Below are positions 12,401 through 24,199 of a DNA stretch of 64,000 nucleotides, in pieces. The DNA lies in contig CATQJL010000305.1 in NCBI GenBank assembly GCA_958299035.1, positions 64,871,618 through 64,935,617 of the forward strand, written 5' to 3'. The position numbers and the translations under genes are program-made. The notes below the pieces were generated by a model. That model did no database searches. It saw only the letters and a program-made list of their open reading frames with translations, and was not told the origin of the DNA. The DNA is from Cylicocyclus nassatus. Its lineage: Eukaryota > Nematoda > Chromadorea > Rhabditida > Strongylidae. The stretch's first letter is position 1. Each line of letters opens with the position of its first letter.

Positions 12401-15400
12401 CGCTTGTCGTCTTCCAATCTACCTCACTTGCCAAAATGCTCTGAGACAAGAGATAAAAGAAGTTCTAACATCGCTGCCATGTTGTCGGAAGGGAACGGTA
12501 TGTTTTTTTCTTTTTAATTATGTTCTTCTTTCTAGTAGCGCAAAAAAACGTTGTATCTTCTAATAAAAAATTTCTACTTTAGATCGAAGACAGCGAATAC
12601 CAAGTGCTGTCAAAATCCTCGGCAACATCCTCGTTGGTATCACGTCGGCAGAATGCGAATGGAAATTCCAAAGATTTGGTAATTATTATTGTGCGGCCGA
12701 GCTCAGTAATTCGAGTTAACATGGCCTTCAACGCTTACAAATTGATATGAAGTTGATGAAATAACTGAAATAGTTATGCTCCAAAGCAAAAAAGTTGAAA
12801 AGAATTCTTTTGGAACGCTCGGCCCACCCGTTTTTCCGTCGCTTCCTGTCATTTTGAAGCGAAGATTTTTTGCTTTATCAAGACTTATGACCCATTGGAG
12901 GAGCAGATCATCTAAAATGTTAGAAAAGCATCTGGGAAATTGAACGGAGGGAGAAGGAGGAGCAGTTACCACTACGCTGATCTTACACTAGGTTACTATG
13001 CTTTTAAGAAGTAGAAGCACGGTTCTCGTTTGAAGAAGACGCGTTTGTTAGCTTTAATCCATTTATCTTGGAAGGAAACCTTTTATCTTGCTCTTTGGAT
13101 TTCGCAGTACAATGCAGAGCGCGACAAAATCTCCGCAATATTACAAAATAATGTACAGAGTGTCCCAAAAAGAAGTGCACACTGTTTGATCGTTAATAAC
13201 TCTCTTGCTTTCATATCTTTTGCCGAGCTTGAGGTACCATTCATTAGAGCGAGATTCAACTCAAATTTACAGTATGGAGCGAACCACCAATCCTTCTTCT
13301 GTAATTACTGTAGGATTACGGTATGAACTTATAGAATACAGCGTCGCTGTGGAATAGGCCTCTTGATAAAATAATTTCAAAAAAATCTGAAAATTTGAGT
13401 AGCAAGGTTTTCAGGCGTGCTGATTTCACTACACAACTTTTCAACGGTTTTTCGAGCTTTCTTGATGGCGTATTCACATTTCTGACGAACATTGGAAAAA
13501 CCGCTTGTTGCCCTAAACCTAAAATAACTCATGAAAGAAGCGCTATACTGAATCGCAATTTTCATATTTAGAATCAACGACTTCGACTAATCCATTTCAA
13601 GAGTTTCTGGCTTGTTTGGCTTTCTTGCTAAGAAAAAATATCGCTCTTGATAGCTCAAAATCCTTCTCGAAGTTCCTACCGTAATCCTACAGTAATGAAA
13701 AGCAACTGATAATTCGCTCTATACTCTAAATCTAAGTTGAACCTCGCTCTAAAGAATGGCTTCTCAAGCTCGGCAAAAAGATGTGAAAGCAAGAGAGTTA
13801 TTAACGATCAAACAGTGTGCACATCTTTTTGGGACACTCTGTATACATACAATATACTTTTTGAAAAACGACGGCAAAGTCGCCCGATTCAAACATCACC
13901 GTAGCGTGGCTAAAACCCTTGAAGAAGTGCCCGCTTGGAGGCCACATTCCACGAATTGCTTCAGATTTTTCCTTACGGTAAGTTGCCTAGTGACTGCAAT
14001 GATCAAACACACTGAGTAACCTACTGAAGCAAAAATCTGAACCGATTTGTGGAGTTTGGCCTCCTACTGTGTTCAAACGGGCACTTCTATACATCAGAAG
14101 ATGCGCCCTACCTAGCTGAGTTGGGTAGTTCTTTTGGATCAAGAACTCGTCCATTCTGAAGCGAGATATGGCCACGTTATGATGTCACATGAATTGGGCG
14201 ACTGCGTGTCGTTTTTTTTTTTCAAAAAACACGAGCGGGAACTAATGGCACTATTGAAACTTACTCTTATAAAAAGCTATCCAGAGTAAATAAATGCAAA
14301 AAGTCTACTGCAAAGTCGGCAAGTTCTTTATAACAACGTGATTTTGCTCGTCTTAAAACTCATTTCACTAAATCTGCGAGAATCATCTGAAGCCAAGCGA
14401 ATCAGAATCGTCTCTTATCGTATGCTTAGTGGAACTCAACCGTATGGCAGTCGAACAAGTTGCCCTACTCTTGTGAATTTATATATCAATTCGCTATGAG
14501 TTCTCGTTTGGCCAGCATTGTTTCGCAAGCCTGTAATGACAGTAGCTGCGCTGGACATTCAGGGAATTCCCACAAGCTTTTGTAAGGACAGCTGAAGTTC
14601 CCACAATCTGGCATCAAATTTCCGCGAGTTCCCATCACTTGCACTTCTGTGGTAGTAAGCAAAACCCTGTGAAAGTGCTTCAAATTTTATCTATCCTCGG
14701 AAGCTCCTGGGGTTGTTCTGAGAGATGCTTTGCGCAAGAGCTGATTAACTGCTATAGATTCGATAAGGAGTACAAAAATAAAAGGCAAGGCTCTGCAGAA
14801 TGCTCGATTTGCAGGCTGATGTAAATTTTGATGTCTACAAGACCGTAAAATGTTAGCAAGCAGCAGGAGTTCTTATAGGGCCGAAAGTTTTGTGCAAATT
14901 CTCTGGTTAGACTTGACGAAGTTCCACTAACGTATTTAGCATATTGACGACCGCTTGACACGCATGGTGTGCCAAGATTCAAATCTAGTAAAATGATCAT
15001 TCTCCTTAGACAAACTCTTTTCAGGAGTTTTCTTTTGCGCTGGAGCTAAAAGTAACCTTTACCTCTCTTGCCAATTTCACAGAGCTACTGTAGATGGCAG
15101 TATGCGAATTTAACTGCAAAATTTTGGCTGATCTGTGACAGGCCTTGTTCTCAAAAAAGAAGACAACTTGAACTTTGCATTGTCGTCAATGTGTTAATCG
15201 AGTCTTAGGGCACAACTAATTCATTGCAGAAAAAGCTTGTACAAATCTGATCTTTGCAAAATTTCCTCAAATATTGTAGTCCAAAGCAATATTCTCTTTT
15301 TTTCCAGGTTTACAAACTGCCTACTGGTTGTGCTGTGATAGAAGGCCAGGGAACGGTGATAGAAAACATTCAAGAATGTGCAGATGCAGATGAAACATCT

Positions 15401-15451
15401 CCAGATGACATCAAAATTTGTCTTTCAAGCGCTTATGAAACATTATTATGA
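6464..15451 (+). CDS. FMRFamide-receptor-like neuropeptide GPCR, 11 exons
   Basis: Predicted class A seven-helix receptor, 457 aa, acting at the plasma membrane, probably for a FMRFamide-like peptide. Exons: 6464-6687, 6747-6887, 7370-7501, 7550-7625, 7682-7782, 7840-7984, 8327-8365, 12169-12296, 12350-12497, 12583-12678, 15308-15451; every junction is GT-AG and keeps frame. TM1 is in exon 1 (ICNNVLLFYVF), TM2 in exon 2, TM3 in exon 3 ending ERYCLTV in place of DRY, TM5 in exon 6 (IIAPFFILAYFN). TM6 in exon 8 follows the basic loop (ATRTLVMVVSCYL), and TM7 in exon 9 ends RLPIYLTCQ instead of NPxxY, as I recall for nematode FRPR receptors. Exon 7 is a 39-nt microexon in loop 3. The tail is acidic. 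Introns 7 and 10 are large and hold mobile elements. ATTAAA lies at 15514. The start is the first ATG in frame. Family call likely, ligand unknown. Confidence 0.85.
8740..10247. mobile_element. TTAA-flanked TIR element (piggyBac-like target site), outer copy
   Basis: Starts TTAA-AGGCAGCGTC and ends GACACTGTCT-TTAG, giving inverted ends AGGCAG(C/T)GTC next to an almost intact TTAA duplication. Its first 200 bp match the element at 39551-39908 (TTTTGCC, GGGGC, GATTACAGT, CGATTCCT), so it is a larger relative. The interior is unusually GC-rich with many GCCGCGG/CCCGCGG words between 9880 and 10080 and holds a nested copy. No transposase frame was recognised. It sits in intron 7 of the GPCR gene. 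Confidence 0.6.
9488..9764. mobile_element. TTAA-flanked TIR element, nested 277-bp copy
   Basis: Left end TTAA-AGGCAGTATCCCGGCAG, right end CTGCCGGGACACTACCT-TTAA. Both TTAA flanks are intact and the inverted ends pair over about 17 bp. It lies wholly inside 8740-10247, so it inserted later. Too short to encode a transposase, so non-autonomous. Confidence 0.65.
10447..10485 (+). repeat. G-run tract, quadruplex-capable
   Basis: A 39-bp purine tract made of runs of 3 to 8 G separated by single A or C, on the coding strand of intron 7 of the GPCR gene. The composition satisfies the usual four-G-run rule for a G-quadruplex; formation in RNA or DNA is inference only. Confidence 0.5.
11130..11620. 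repeat. dispersed repeat family R, copy 1
   Basis: Contains GCAAGCTCTACAA, AAGTTTGGAGAAAATCGAAAAAA, then CATAGTAATATCTATGAATGC and a later ACTGTATGATGAACGA. The same order of motifs recurs at 24200-24620 and, more weakly, at 42190-42450 and 50150-50580. No clean termini could be set. Probably remains of mariner-type foldback elements. Confidence 0.4.
13156..13841. mobile_element. TA-flanked foldback element (Tc1/mariner-type MITE)
   Basis: TA-CAGAGTGTCCCAAAAAG at the left and CTTTTTGGGACACTCTG-TA at the right. The arms pair for about 150 bp (13156-13310 with 13690-13841), including AGTGCACACTGTTTGATC and AAGAGAGTTATTAACG on the two sides. No transposase frame. It lies in intron 10 of the GPCR gene. 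Confidence 0.7.
13924..14088. repeat. imperfect inverted repeat
   Basis: AGAAGTGCCCGCTTGGAGGCC at the left pairs with GGCCTCCTACTGTG...CGGGCACTTCT at the right, and TTCAGATTTTT pairs with AAAAATCTGAA nearer the centre. A degraded foldback inside intron 10 of the GPCR gene; no target duplication was found. Confidence 0.5.
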
Positions 15452-17639
15452 CGCTGTACAGCATAATTTTACACTGTAAAATGTTGTGTTTGCTCCTTCA
15501 TATTGTTTTAGTCATTAAATGTGTCATTAGTAAAGATTTTATGACAACCGACATATGTTTCTCATCGTTTAGAGTTTAGAAAACTTGTCTTTCACGATCC
15601 TGTTCGAAGTAGAACGATTTGTCCTCAATCCGCGACCTATAGGGATTGTCCCACAGCTGAATGATCTGGTCCATGGTGTTCAAGGATGTGGGATACTTCG
15701 CGTACACTATTATAATAAAGCCCGTAATTCAGGTAGAAAATCGGAAACCCATGCTTGAAAATCAATAAAAGCTGGGTTTTTGTGCATTTTCAGTTGTGTT
15801 TTTGAAGCGACAACAACTCAGCTTTGCTAAAACATAAAATTTGAAGAAAATCGCCGCTTTTTAAAAGATCTTGATCACATCGTGGTAGAGATTTTGCGAT
15901 AAAATTACCACACCCTCGTTTTTCATAAGTAATTTTTCGATTTTTTCCTATTAATATTTAAGACCACTAATCGGTTGTCGTTTTGAAAATACAGCAAAAA
16001 ATGTGAGAAAATCAGATTTCCATGAAATCTGAGCATGCGACACGTCGCGGTCTTCCTGACGCAGTGATTCGAAACTCTTTGGGAGTGAATTTCGAGTTTT
16101 TTGGTTTTCTGAAGCTTTGTATGACTGGCTTTCCGAAAATCACCTGCCGATGTTCAGAAGATTATTATCAAAAAAGCCCATGTTATCGCAACCGCTGCGT
16201 AATCCATTTATTTCCACCCTACTTAGAGGCAATTCATAGACTATGACAATGGTTGAAATCAAATGCTAAGGAATATTTACAGAATTTTTTTGAAATATTT
16301 GCATTTTGCCCATAAAGGAACTTGCAAATGACACAAGGTCATCAAAGAAGTGTGAACCGGCATGCAATTGATGCAAGTTCGCTCAAAACACAATAGACAT
16401 CTTTCAAGTATCCTCCCTCCCCCCCCCCCCCGTCTTCTTTTCCCTTCTGATGCTAATTTGTTTACGTCGCCTCTTACGTAATAGGACTGCGCCAAGAGCT
16501 GTTCTGATTACAATACATCCTGAATCAAACCAGTTCATTCATCCTAGTTGCCGCGCGCGCTTAACATTGACTGGCCAGACAACAGATTAAGCAATATCCG
16601 AGCGCCAGAAGTGTTTTATGATCGTCGGCGAAGGAGAAGCAAAGATCAGCAATTTTTTGAGACAAAAAAAACTTGAACAAGAACTTGAAGATTGTAAAAG
16701 AATATATGGAGAACAAGGACAGTGTTTGATTGTTTCTTGTTGAAAAAATTGGACTTTTTATGAGAATTGACTGCCCTACACACAGTGGAATTTAAGATAG
16801 TTGAAAAATTGTAAGAAGTAGTCCGAGAAAACATTTACTAGTACATAGTAGGAGATTTCCTATAGGTAATAGTACACCCACACTCCGAAAAGTAAGGAAA
16901 ATCTACAAAGGCATAAACTGACTCGTTACCTAGACGTCGGAGAAAAAGGAGTACAGAAATAAAGAAAAAATAAAAGTATATCCAACTTCCGTTGCGGTCC
17001 TTTCACTATACGGAAATTAGATTGAGGTACGGCCTTCTCCGGATCTTATAAGTAGTGAGGGAAGGCGTAGGAGTAAAAGAAACAAGAAAAGTAACCCGAA
17101 ACTTCCTGGAACGAGTAGACGATCCACAAATGAGAATGTGTTCTCAAACTTGGGTAACTGAACCATAGTTGTTACAGATTCCAAAACGTAATGGCCATGA
17201 AATATCGGAAAAATTTTTCTGTTTCTTCTTTTTCTATCAGTTAGGTGCATAATCATCAAGTTCGTATTCAGCTCGGTCACAGAAGGACGCTATAAGCCTA
17301 TTAATATATTTATCTACAAAAATGCTAAATCCGCTGACAGTTTATGTAAATCTCTCACAGTCTCTTGTTTTCTAAAATTACACTTATAAAGAATTTTATT
17401 GCTAAAGAACATTGACGTTAAGCAGTGCAAGTGCGTTTCGTGGCAACATTTCAATATCATAAAGCACTAGCGAGTATTATTCAATTTCTAAGTTGAATTG
17501 CTCAAAGGGCCTAACCAAATACCTAAGAGTATTCACTCTTCTTCCTTCGAGTTGTAACTTCACCAGGGTGCTCAATTGGTAACAGAAAAATAGGCATACT
17601 AGACATACTAAATTATGAGTCGAGAAATGGTTCAGAAAT
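15452..17639. other. intergenic region after the GPCR gene
   Basis: Holds the presumed GPCR 3' end (ATTAAA at 15514-15519; AATAAA at 15714-15719) and a C tract at about 16418-16432. No coding frame or element could be supported in the remaining 2 kb. Confidence 0.4.
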
Positions 17640-18590
17640 CCTTTTCTATTTTCGAAAGGAGGGTTATTCACATGCTTCATCGATTTCTCGTATAATTGCG
17701 CCCCATTTGACAATCTTATAAGCGGTTTGTTTACCAGCTTACTTTCAAATGCAAAATTGTGAAGCATCAATTCCCAATGTTGTGGTATGTGCTCTCCCTC
17801 TGCAAAGATTTTTGAGATAATCTTTATCCTAGCTGATATGCTCAAAAAAAATGAAGCATTTTAATTACACCGCTACATTTATTGTTACCAAGAAGGAAAA
17901 ATTTACTTGAATCCCGTCTGCGCTCGAGAAAGCTATGCAAGCTTCATTTTCCAGTCAAAACCATTGAATGTTAAAATATTGATACGTTTTCAATACGATA
18001 TCATTACTAATATTACATTGATTTGAATTTATATAGAATATTGATACGATACCAATTGTTATTATGGCTAATAAGAAATTTCGGTCGTTTTTATCGGTTT
18101 GTAGAATTTTCACAAATCAGTTTTTATATGTATATATGGTATTAATGGAAAGAGCAAATCAAGGGAAATCGGATTAATGCTCTGTTTTCTCAAGCATAAT
18201 TTTTCCGATAACGAAATGGTGCAGGAAAGAAGAATGGTCTGATTTTTTCCTTAAATTGTGGAAAATAATGCTCCGAAAAACAGCTGAAGTCAGGTGTAAA
18301 ATGCAGATGGTATCTACACAACAAATTATCTTGATAATTTGATTATTTTGAAAATCTTGACTACATGGCATATGAGGATAGAGCTTAAGGCTATGTTCCC
18401 ACGAAAAAATCTTAGCTGATTAGCTGTTACGTAAATTGTTATGAAGCTCTGAATTTGCTTGTTAAAATTAGCCAACTTAATCTTATTTTGTACCTTCATT
18501 GTCATCTTCTTTAGTGCTGTAACGAGAAACTGAAGATGTATAATACACGCCCCCCTAAAATTACTTCTTTCCATTTTGGAAACACTCGAA

Positions 18591-18850
18591 GATGCGGTGA
18601 ACTCAAAAGTCAACCATGCGAGCTGAACCAGTGCAGACATGGACCATCTGCGCACCTCATCTGAATAGAGAAGATTTTTAATGCCATAATAGTCGACCTG
18701 AATTTCGCTTTCCGCATCGCGCTGTTATTACGTACGTTACGGTATCGAACGCGCATAACGCCCCCATGTATCGCTATAAATAGTAGCGACAATCGAGTAG
18801 AGACACTTCTCCTATGCAAGCCATCAATTGATCAACTTGCGTCATAACTA
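18591..18850 (+). promoter_or_regulatory. conserved upstream block with TATA box, grl gene A
   Basis: Nearly matches 24806-25075 over about 250 bp, although the spacer between block and gene is much more diverged. Shared stretches include CTGCGCACCTCATCTGAATAG, TAATAGTCGACCTGAATTTC, ATTACGTAC, TTACGGTAT, CGCCCCCAT and CGCTATAAATA. The TATA-like TATAAATA is at 18775-18782, about 430 bp before the ATG. Strong conservation confined to a non-coding block suggests a core promoter with upstream elements. Confidence 0.55.
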
Positions 18851-19213
18851 AGTCTAGACTCCGTAGGCTATCGTCTCTGGATCCCCTTTTCTTCAAGTCG
18901 TCAAAGTTTGAAGTTTTGGGAGCAGAAAAAGTGTGAGACCGGGAGAATTCTTGGGCTCAAGCACAAGTAAAGCTTTTCAGAAAGTTTTTGAATAGTCGTT
19001 TGGCCAATACTTCATCACTAACCATTCTTTCAATACAGAATTGCTAAAAAACAACTAAAATTCAGATTCAGAAACACTCTATGATTATTTTTGACCACGA
19101 TCCCAGGAGAGTTCTTTCTTCTCTCATACTAGATTTTTTTACGTCTAGTACATTTTGTGGCGACATTATAATGTCTTTCTTCCTTTCTACCATAATCTGC
19201 TTCGATTTCAGTT

Positions 19214-19730
19214 ATGGCCTACTCCTACCTTATCTGTCTTGTCACCATTGCTTTCTTCATAGCTCCAACTTGTGGTTTTCTTTTTGGAGGCGGAGGTGGA
19301 GGCGGCGGAGGATGCTGCTGCGGTGGTGGCAGGAAAAAGAGGTAAGGTACCAAACAAATTTTCATGTTCAAGTTTGAAAAAAGAGAGAGCAGGTTGATCA
19401 CTTACCAATTTCAGATCAGTCGAAGAGCAGAAAGAACTCCGTTTCCAAGCAGAGCATAGCGACAAATTGTGCAATAACCCTGAACTTAAGCGAGTAATCC
19501 GCAAGGTTAGTTTTTTTCTTGAACAAAACTGTTCCTACCTTTTTCTTTTCCAGCACATGAGCTCGGATCCCACAACTTCAAAAGTCAACTTGGTGAACGC
19601 CTTGGTCGCCGAGGGTGATCATTTCTTCGTTGTTTGCGCCACTGGCGAATCAACCTACTCAGCACCAAGAACATCGACTTTCTGCTCACACACTTCCGAG
19701 AATCATACTTGCTATGTATTTGGTGTTTGA
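19214..19730 (+). CDS. ground-like domain protein A (grl family)
   Basis: Predicted secreted 131-aa protein of the hedgehog-related ground-like family, known only from nematodes and usually linked to cuticle and epithelial surfaces. Exons 19214-19341, 19415-19505, 19554-19730, all GT-AG. Residues 1-20 form a signal peptide (MAYSYLICLVTIAFF..TCG). A Gly9 run with a CCC cluster follows, then RKKR. The ground-like domain fills exons 2-3 (LCNNPELKRVIRK, FFVVCATGESTYS, TFCSHTSENHTCYVFGV); its spaced cysteines and terminal TCYVF motif are diagnostic. The ATG is 3 nt after a TTTCAG at 19205-19210, a likely trans-splice acceptor. A close paralogue lies 6.2 kb downstream on the same strand. Function beyond the family is unknown. 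Confidence 0.88.
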
Positions 19731-20060
19731 GCATAAGTTTTTTTGTATTTTGATTCTGTACTTCCAAGTTCATTTGATGATACTTGGAGCAATGTAATTT
19801 ATTACTGCCTATCTCATATCTAGTTCAACAGATAGAATCTTTTTGTAAAGCCCGATTTTCAATCGATTGAAAATCTTATCATAAATATTGCTGGTTCTCT
19901 AATTCAAAATCTCTTCATTGTACTACGATAAATAAGTTCCTACGCATTTCTGCAACATGAAAACTCGTAAAAATGAGCAGTATACATACCAAAATTTAGT
20001 CCACAACTGCATCGCATAAGCCTGGGTTTCCACTGCATATCGAAGGATAGGAGGTTATAG

Positions 20061-20274
20061 CTCCACTGAAGTTACTGTTGTACACATTCTTGAACGCAAC
20101 GAGGAGATCTAAAAGCTCTATACATTGAGTGGATAGTAGCGGTTCAAAATTTACAAGCACAAAGTCGAGTGAAATTTTTGAACACAATAATTTTATCGTA
20201 ACCGCGAAACTGTGCAAGATGATTGGATAAAATCATGAATATGTTTACTCAACACTTTGGTGTAAAAGTAACTA
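20061..20274. other. spacer between grl A unit and transposase relic
   Basis: No features recognised. Confidence 0.3.
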
Positions 20275-21075
20275 TACAATATAAAGATCCTCCATTGGCG
20301 CAAACACAAGCTCGAAGACGCTTTAAAAGCTGTCTTTGGCATAAACATAAGTATTCCATGTCGATTTGATCGCATGCATTCTGAAGAGCACGTTGCAGGG
20401 ACTCCGCAGTCTTATGCGGGTGAGAGCAAGCTTTGCCAAGAACCGAGCACACGGTGTAGTCGAGGAAATACAGTCCGGAAATACGAAGGCCACCCTGCAG
20501 CAGCATGATGTCCTTAATGTTGCTTTGAAGTCATGTTAGAACAATGTTCACCTTGTGCACAAGTGGCTATCCTGCTAGAAGCAGCATTCTTCGGGGTGTC
20601 ATCCAAGTATGTACGTAGCAGCGTCTACTCATGCTTAATGCATGAAAATCAGCGCCATTTTGCCGAAAGTGATCTCCGCTCAGACCATAGCTGAAGTTGG
20701 ATAAAGCTTTTTTCTACGATTCGAACCTTGCTATTAGTATCTCTAACCATAAAGAGGATAACTCTGTTGTTTTGGCAGTCCAGAACCTGCAGTCCAGAAA
20801 CAAAAAAAATTATTAAAACTATGGTCCGGCGAGAGCCATGAACAAACCCGCAAGCAATTGATGGCACTTGTGAAGACAGGTCACTTTCATTTCGTCCTGA
20901 GGAGCGTGAGATTTCTGCACCCGGTAACGCTTCATCCCAATATTCACTTTCACTATGTTCGAGACGTTTCTACGACTGATGGAAGCTCTGATGCCACTTT
21001 AGTCAAGCTCTTTTGAGGATTTCGACGCACTTTATCGGATGATCTGTCTATTCTTGGGCCTGTACGCAGTGAGTG
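20275..21075 (-). pseudogene. mariner-like transposase relic
   Basis: Minus-strand fragments in three frames follow the order of a mariner-type transposase. Near 21030-20950 a helix-turn-helix-like piece reads KVRRNPQKSLTKVASELP. Near 20790-20760 a NxxNRVY-like piece reads QNNRVILFM. Near 20480-20270 the C-terminal part reads YFLDYTVCSVLGK, then PHKTAESLQRAL and LKRLRACVCANGG, matching the family pattern LDYxxWSxLExK, PHKSxExLKxAL and RLRxCIxAxGGHFE. Frames change repeatedly and stops interrupt them, so it is dead. Terminal repeats were not located. Confidence 0.6.
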
Positions 21076-21339
21076 GCCTACCATCCCTAGGACGGTCTTC
21101 AGTGTTATTTATCTCCATTAAAGGTGCAAAGTGAACCACACACCATGTTCCGCGAAATTCGAGGGTACTTTTCCGTTATACCAATCCATTCTTTCAAGAA
21201 AGGATATCGCTTCTTTTCTTGTACCAGATTTGGTAAAAAATTCACAGGAGGGTCAACCTCCTGCCACGTGTCAAAAATTGACCTGTCATCTACATGTTTA
21301 ACAAGTTTTGCCAAGAGTTTGTTTAGCTTTATCAGTGTA

Positions 21340-22081
21340 TTCGGTTGGCACATAAGTAATGCAACTTTTTATATAGCTTTTGTGTTTTTGAGCGAAGCGC
21401 ATTCATTCGGAAAGATTAGAATTTTGAAGTAACTGCAAATGCAGACATTTTTTGCGAATTTTGCCATTTTATGTATGAATTACGCTGAGTTTACGGTGTA
21501 CTGGGAAATTTCAGGTTGCGTCAGATTTTGCTGAAACTGGGCTTAGCGGGATTATTCGACCACAAAAATGAGACCCGCTTCGCATGAAAAGGCCTCTTTC
21601 CTAAGGTCAAGGAATGAATTTTCATCTTAGCGACAGTTGAATATGATATTCGTGTTTACCATGTTGGATTACCCTATTGTGCAAACTTTTAGTGAAATCT
21701 GACTTTTCGCGGCTTAGTTATTGACAGATGGCCTCCAAATTTGACACATCTGACTTGTGCAAATCCTCATAGGCGCCCTATTTTGATTTGTCTTTAAATT
21801 CAATTTTTTTTTACTGTTTCTATTCTGTTAAATTCTAGCTAAATACTGCCCATGATTGCTTTTGATATGTTTGATTCACATTTTGTAAGGCTTCATGTTT
21901 GCCAAAACACTGTGAAACCTCGATTCTCAACTTTCGAAAAATGCTTGAGTTTTTTCTACTATGTTATCGAAATGAACGGTTTACGAGACTTGCAACAGAG
22001 TCTACATGATGCCAGAAAATGAAAGTGCTACATTTAAGAAAAAAGTTATGGGAAAAGCTGCAAAACTTATGTGCAACCCAA
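21340..22081. mobile_element. TA-flanked mariner-type element, 742 bp
   Basis: Left end TA-TTCGGTTGGCACATAAGTAA, right end ACTTATGTGCAACCCAA-TA: inverted termini with TA duplications, as for Tc1/mariner. GTTGGCACATAAGT is a common mariner-type terminus. No intact transposase was seen inside, so non-autonomous or eroded. Confidence 0.65.
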
Positions 22082-23112
22082 TAAGTTCATTCTGTTTTCT
22101 ATTCAATCATGACTTAATTTCTAGTCATACATTATGAAAGTGACATTCTTATATTCAGTATTTGAATTCTTTCCCGGTTGAGTTCGTGTGACGGAAACAA
22201 TGTGAAGAGCAAGGTTTCTTTGAATCAATGCTGAAAGCTACCATGTTGTAGCAAACGCTTAAAACTGTTCTGCTCTTATCAAAGGCCCCTGAACAGCTTT
22301 CAGGTTGTTTCAAATGCTCTCTACCTCATCGGTGATTTTGAAAAGAAAACATGTCAAACTGGGCCCAAACGTGTTAATTTTTATCTTGACACGTGGCCAG
22401 AAGACAGTCCTCACAGAATCTTTGAAAAAAAATAGCCCGAAGCACGTATTTCATGAGAACGTCATGAAAGAATGGTCCGGATAACAGAAATCCAGTTCGA
22501 GAGTCGAGCGATCTGCTCATTAGTCTTCCCGTCATGTGTAATTTACGATCAGTTCATGCTCTGATTGAAAAGGTATAACTCCGGGAGGAGCAAAGTTATC
22601 AAGCCGATTTTTGAGAGCTTTAATAAAACGCAAAAAGCAAATACATGTATATGACAGTTAAGAACAGAAAAAAGAGAACCAAAGATACAAAAACATTAAA
22701 ATCCGTTAAAAGATTTTTCAACCTTGTGAAATTCGAGTAGATGGTCTTCCCAAACTTATGGCCGCTCCAGGGCACTCAAATTGTTGAAGAGACAAATAAG
22801 CGCATAAATACTAAGTTGGAAGTTTAAAAATAATATTGAAACCTCTTCGTCCCTTTTCCTAGAAAGAGCGGTGATATTCAACATGTATGCTTCATCCTTC
22901 TATCATAAGTGCGCTTGAATTGCGGGTTTTATCGGCAGACTGTTCATCAGCTTACTTTCAAATGAAGTTGAGCTTCAGCTGCTTTTGAAGTTTCCCAATG
23001 TTTTAGTATTCTGCATATTCCTTGGAAGAAAGCTGACCAAAGGACTCGATCGTAAATCTAGCTGATTAATCAGAAATAGAACATTCAAGTTTTTCAAATT
23101 ACAAAATTGATA
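22082..23112. other. spacer, start of duplication unit 2
   Basis: No gene. From about 22860 the sequence begins to resemble 17640 onward (shared AGCTTACTTTCAAATG). The rest shows nothing distinctive. Confidence 0.35.
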
Positions 23113-23202
23113 TAGGTTGATGCATAATTCTAGCACTAAATTTTTTGAAATTCCGTTACTTCCTCCAGCTCCAATGAAATATTCTGATTTGATGCATAAT
23201 TT

Positions 23203-23207
23203 AGAGA

Positions 23208-23263
<56 letters not shown>
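23203..23263 (+). repeat. (GA)n microsatellite
   Basis: About 60 bp of almost pure AG dinucleotides with two GGAAAG or GAAAG interruptions. Translation gives long Glu-Arg or Ser-Leu frames that are not genes. Confidence 0.9.
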
Positions 23264-23303
23264 ATCTTGCGCTTTCTGCTGGTGCTTGAGTCAAAATTTG
23301 CTG

Positions 23304-23775
23304 ACAAGGGAAGGATACCAACATTAGTCGACGATTGAAAATGAGATGCATATCTATAGATGCGCCTTTGAACGCTGATTTCAAATCTGCCTTCCTTTTT
23401 TGCGGTATAAGTTTCCGAAAGAAGTTGTGGGCGTTCAAATGTCCAAATTCGTCAGGGCTTAGGTGGCCTAAAATTGGCGAAAAGCTGTACAAAAACACCG
23501 GAAAGTGGAAAGTCATTTTAGTATCGAGTACATTGTTTGCAAGGAAGGAACACTGGTGGAAATCGCATAGGTGTTGTTTTAGAGCTTTTCGCTGATTTTA
23601 AGCCACTCAATGCTTGGGAAATCTGGACATTTAAACGCTCATCTTTTGAGAACTTATACCGCAAAAAAGGAAAGCAGATTTGGAATCAGCGTTCAAAGGC
23701 GCATCTAATGATATACATCTCATCTTCAATTGCCAACTAATATTGTAGTATCCTGTTGTGGTATCCTTCCCTTGT
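23304..23775. mobile_element. foldback element with ACAAGGGAAGGATACC ends
   Basis: Starts ACAAGGGAAGGATACC and ends GGTATCCTTCCCTTGT. Arms of about 130 bp pair, for example TTGAACGCTGATT with AATCAGCGTTCAA and TTTTTTGCGGTATAAG with CTTATACCGCAAAAAA. One related end (AAGGGAAGGATACC) recurs at about 53741. Sits inside 23113-24140. Confidence 0.65.
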
Positions 23776-24199
23776 GAGGGCATATGACAACGATATATGC
23801 CGAGTAATAGAAATATTCAAAACGTGATTTTTCGATCTTTAGTTACTTGAACTGCTAGAAGGTCTACTGAAATTCAAATTTATTTTTGGTCTTGGTTTAA
23901 CATACTCTTTTTTGACTATAAGAAGTTAATAGTGATTTTATGTCTCCGCAAATAGTTAGTCTCCGCGATTTTTCAAAACTGACCTATCAATTTTGGTTCA
24001 TATCGAATTTATTAAATCTATACAAAACTACCTTCAATGTATACAACAAAGAGCATATTCCATCAATTGATTAGTTTGTTTGAGCATTTGAAATAATTTC
24101 TTTTTTGATTTTCTGGTGCAAGAATTGTCCATCAACCTAATAGAATGATCATAATTATCATTAGATTGTTCTAAAATTAAACCGTTTTCCAAACAGATC

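Larger units (their letters stand above)
17640..20060 (+). repeat. tandem segmental duplication, unit 1 (grl gene A)
   Basis: Shares ordered similarity with 22860-26400. Upstream the two share AGCTTACTTTCAAATG and TCCCAATGTT; the gene, its promoter block and its 3' flank (TTTTTTTGTATTTTGA, ATTTGAT, GAAAATCTT) follow in the same order. The offset changes from about 5.2 kb upstream to 6.2 kb at the genes, so about 1 kb was inserted into unit 2, consistent with the element at 23113-24140. Confidence 0.65.
23113..24140. mobile_element. TA-flanked mariner-type foldback element with insertions
   Basis: Left end TA-TAGGTTGATGCATAATTCTA, right end AAGAATTGTCCATCAACCTAA-TA; the ends are inverted copies. 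The same terminal sequence, TTAGGTT(A/G)ATGCATAATT, opens the element at 32203. The interior holds a GA microsatellite and another foldback element. Confidence 0.6.

Noticed and set aside
23117..23516. Glu-Arg and Ser-Leu repeat proteins
   Set aside because: Translation of the GA microsatellite; open in several frames with no other coding signal.
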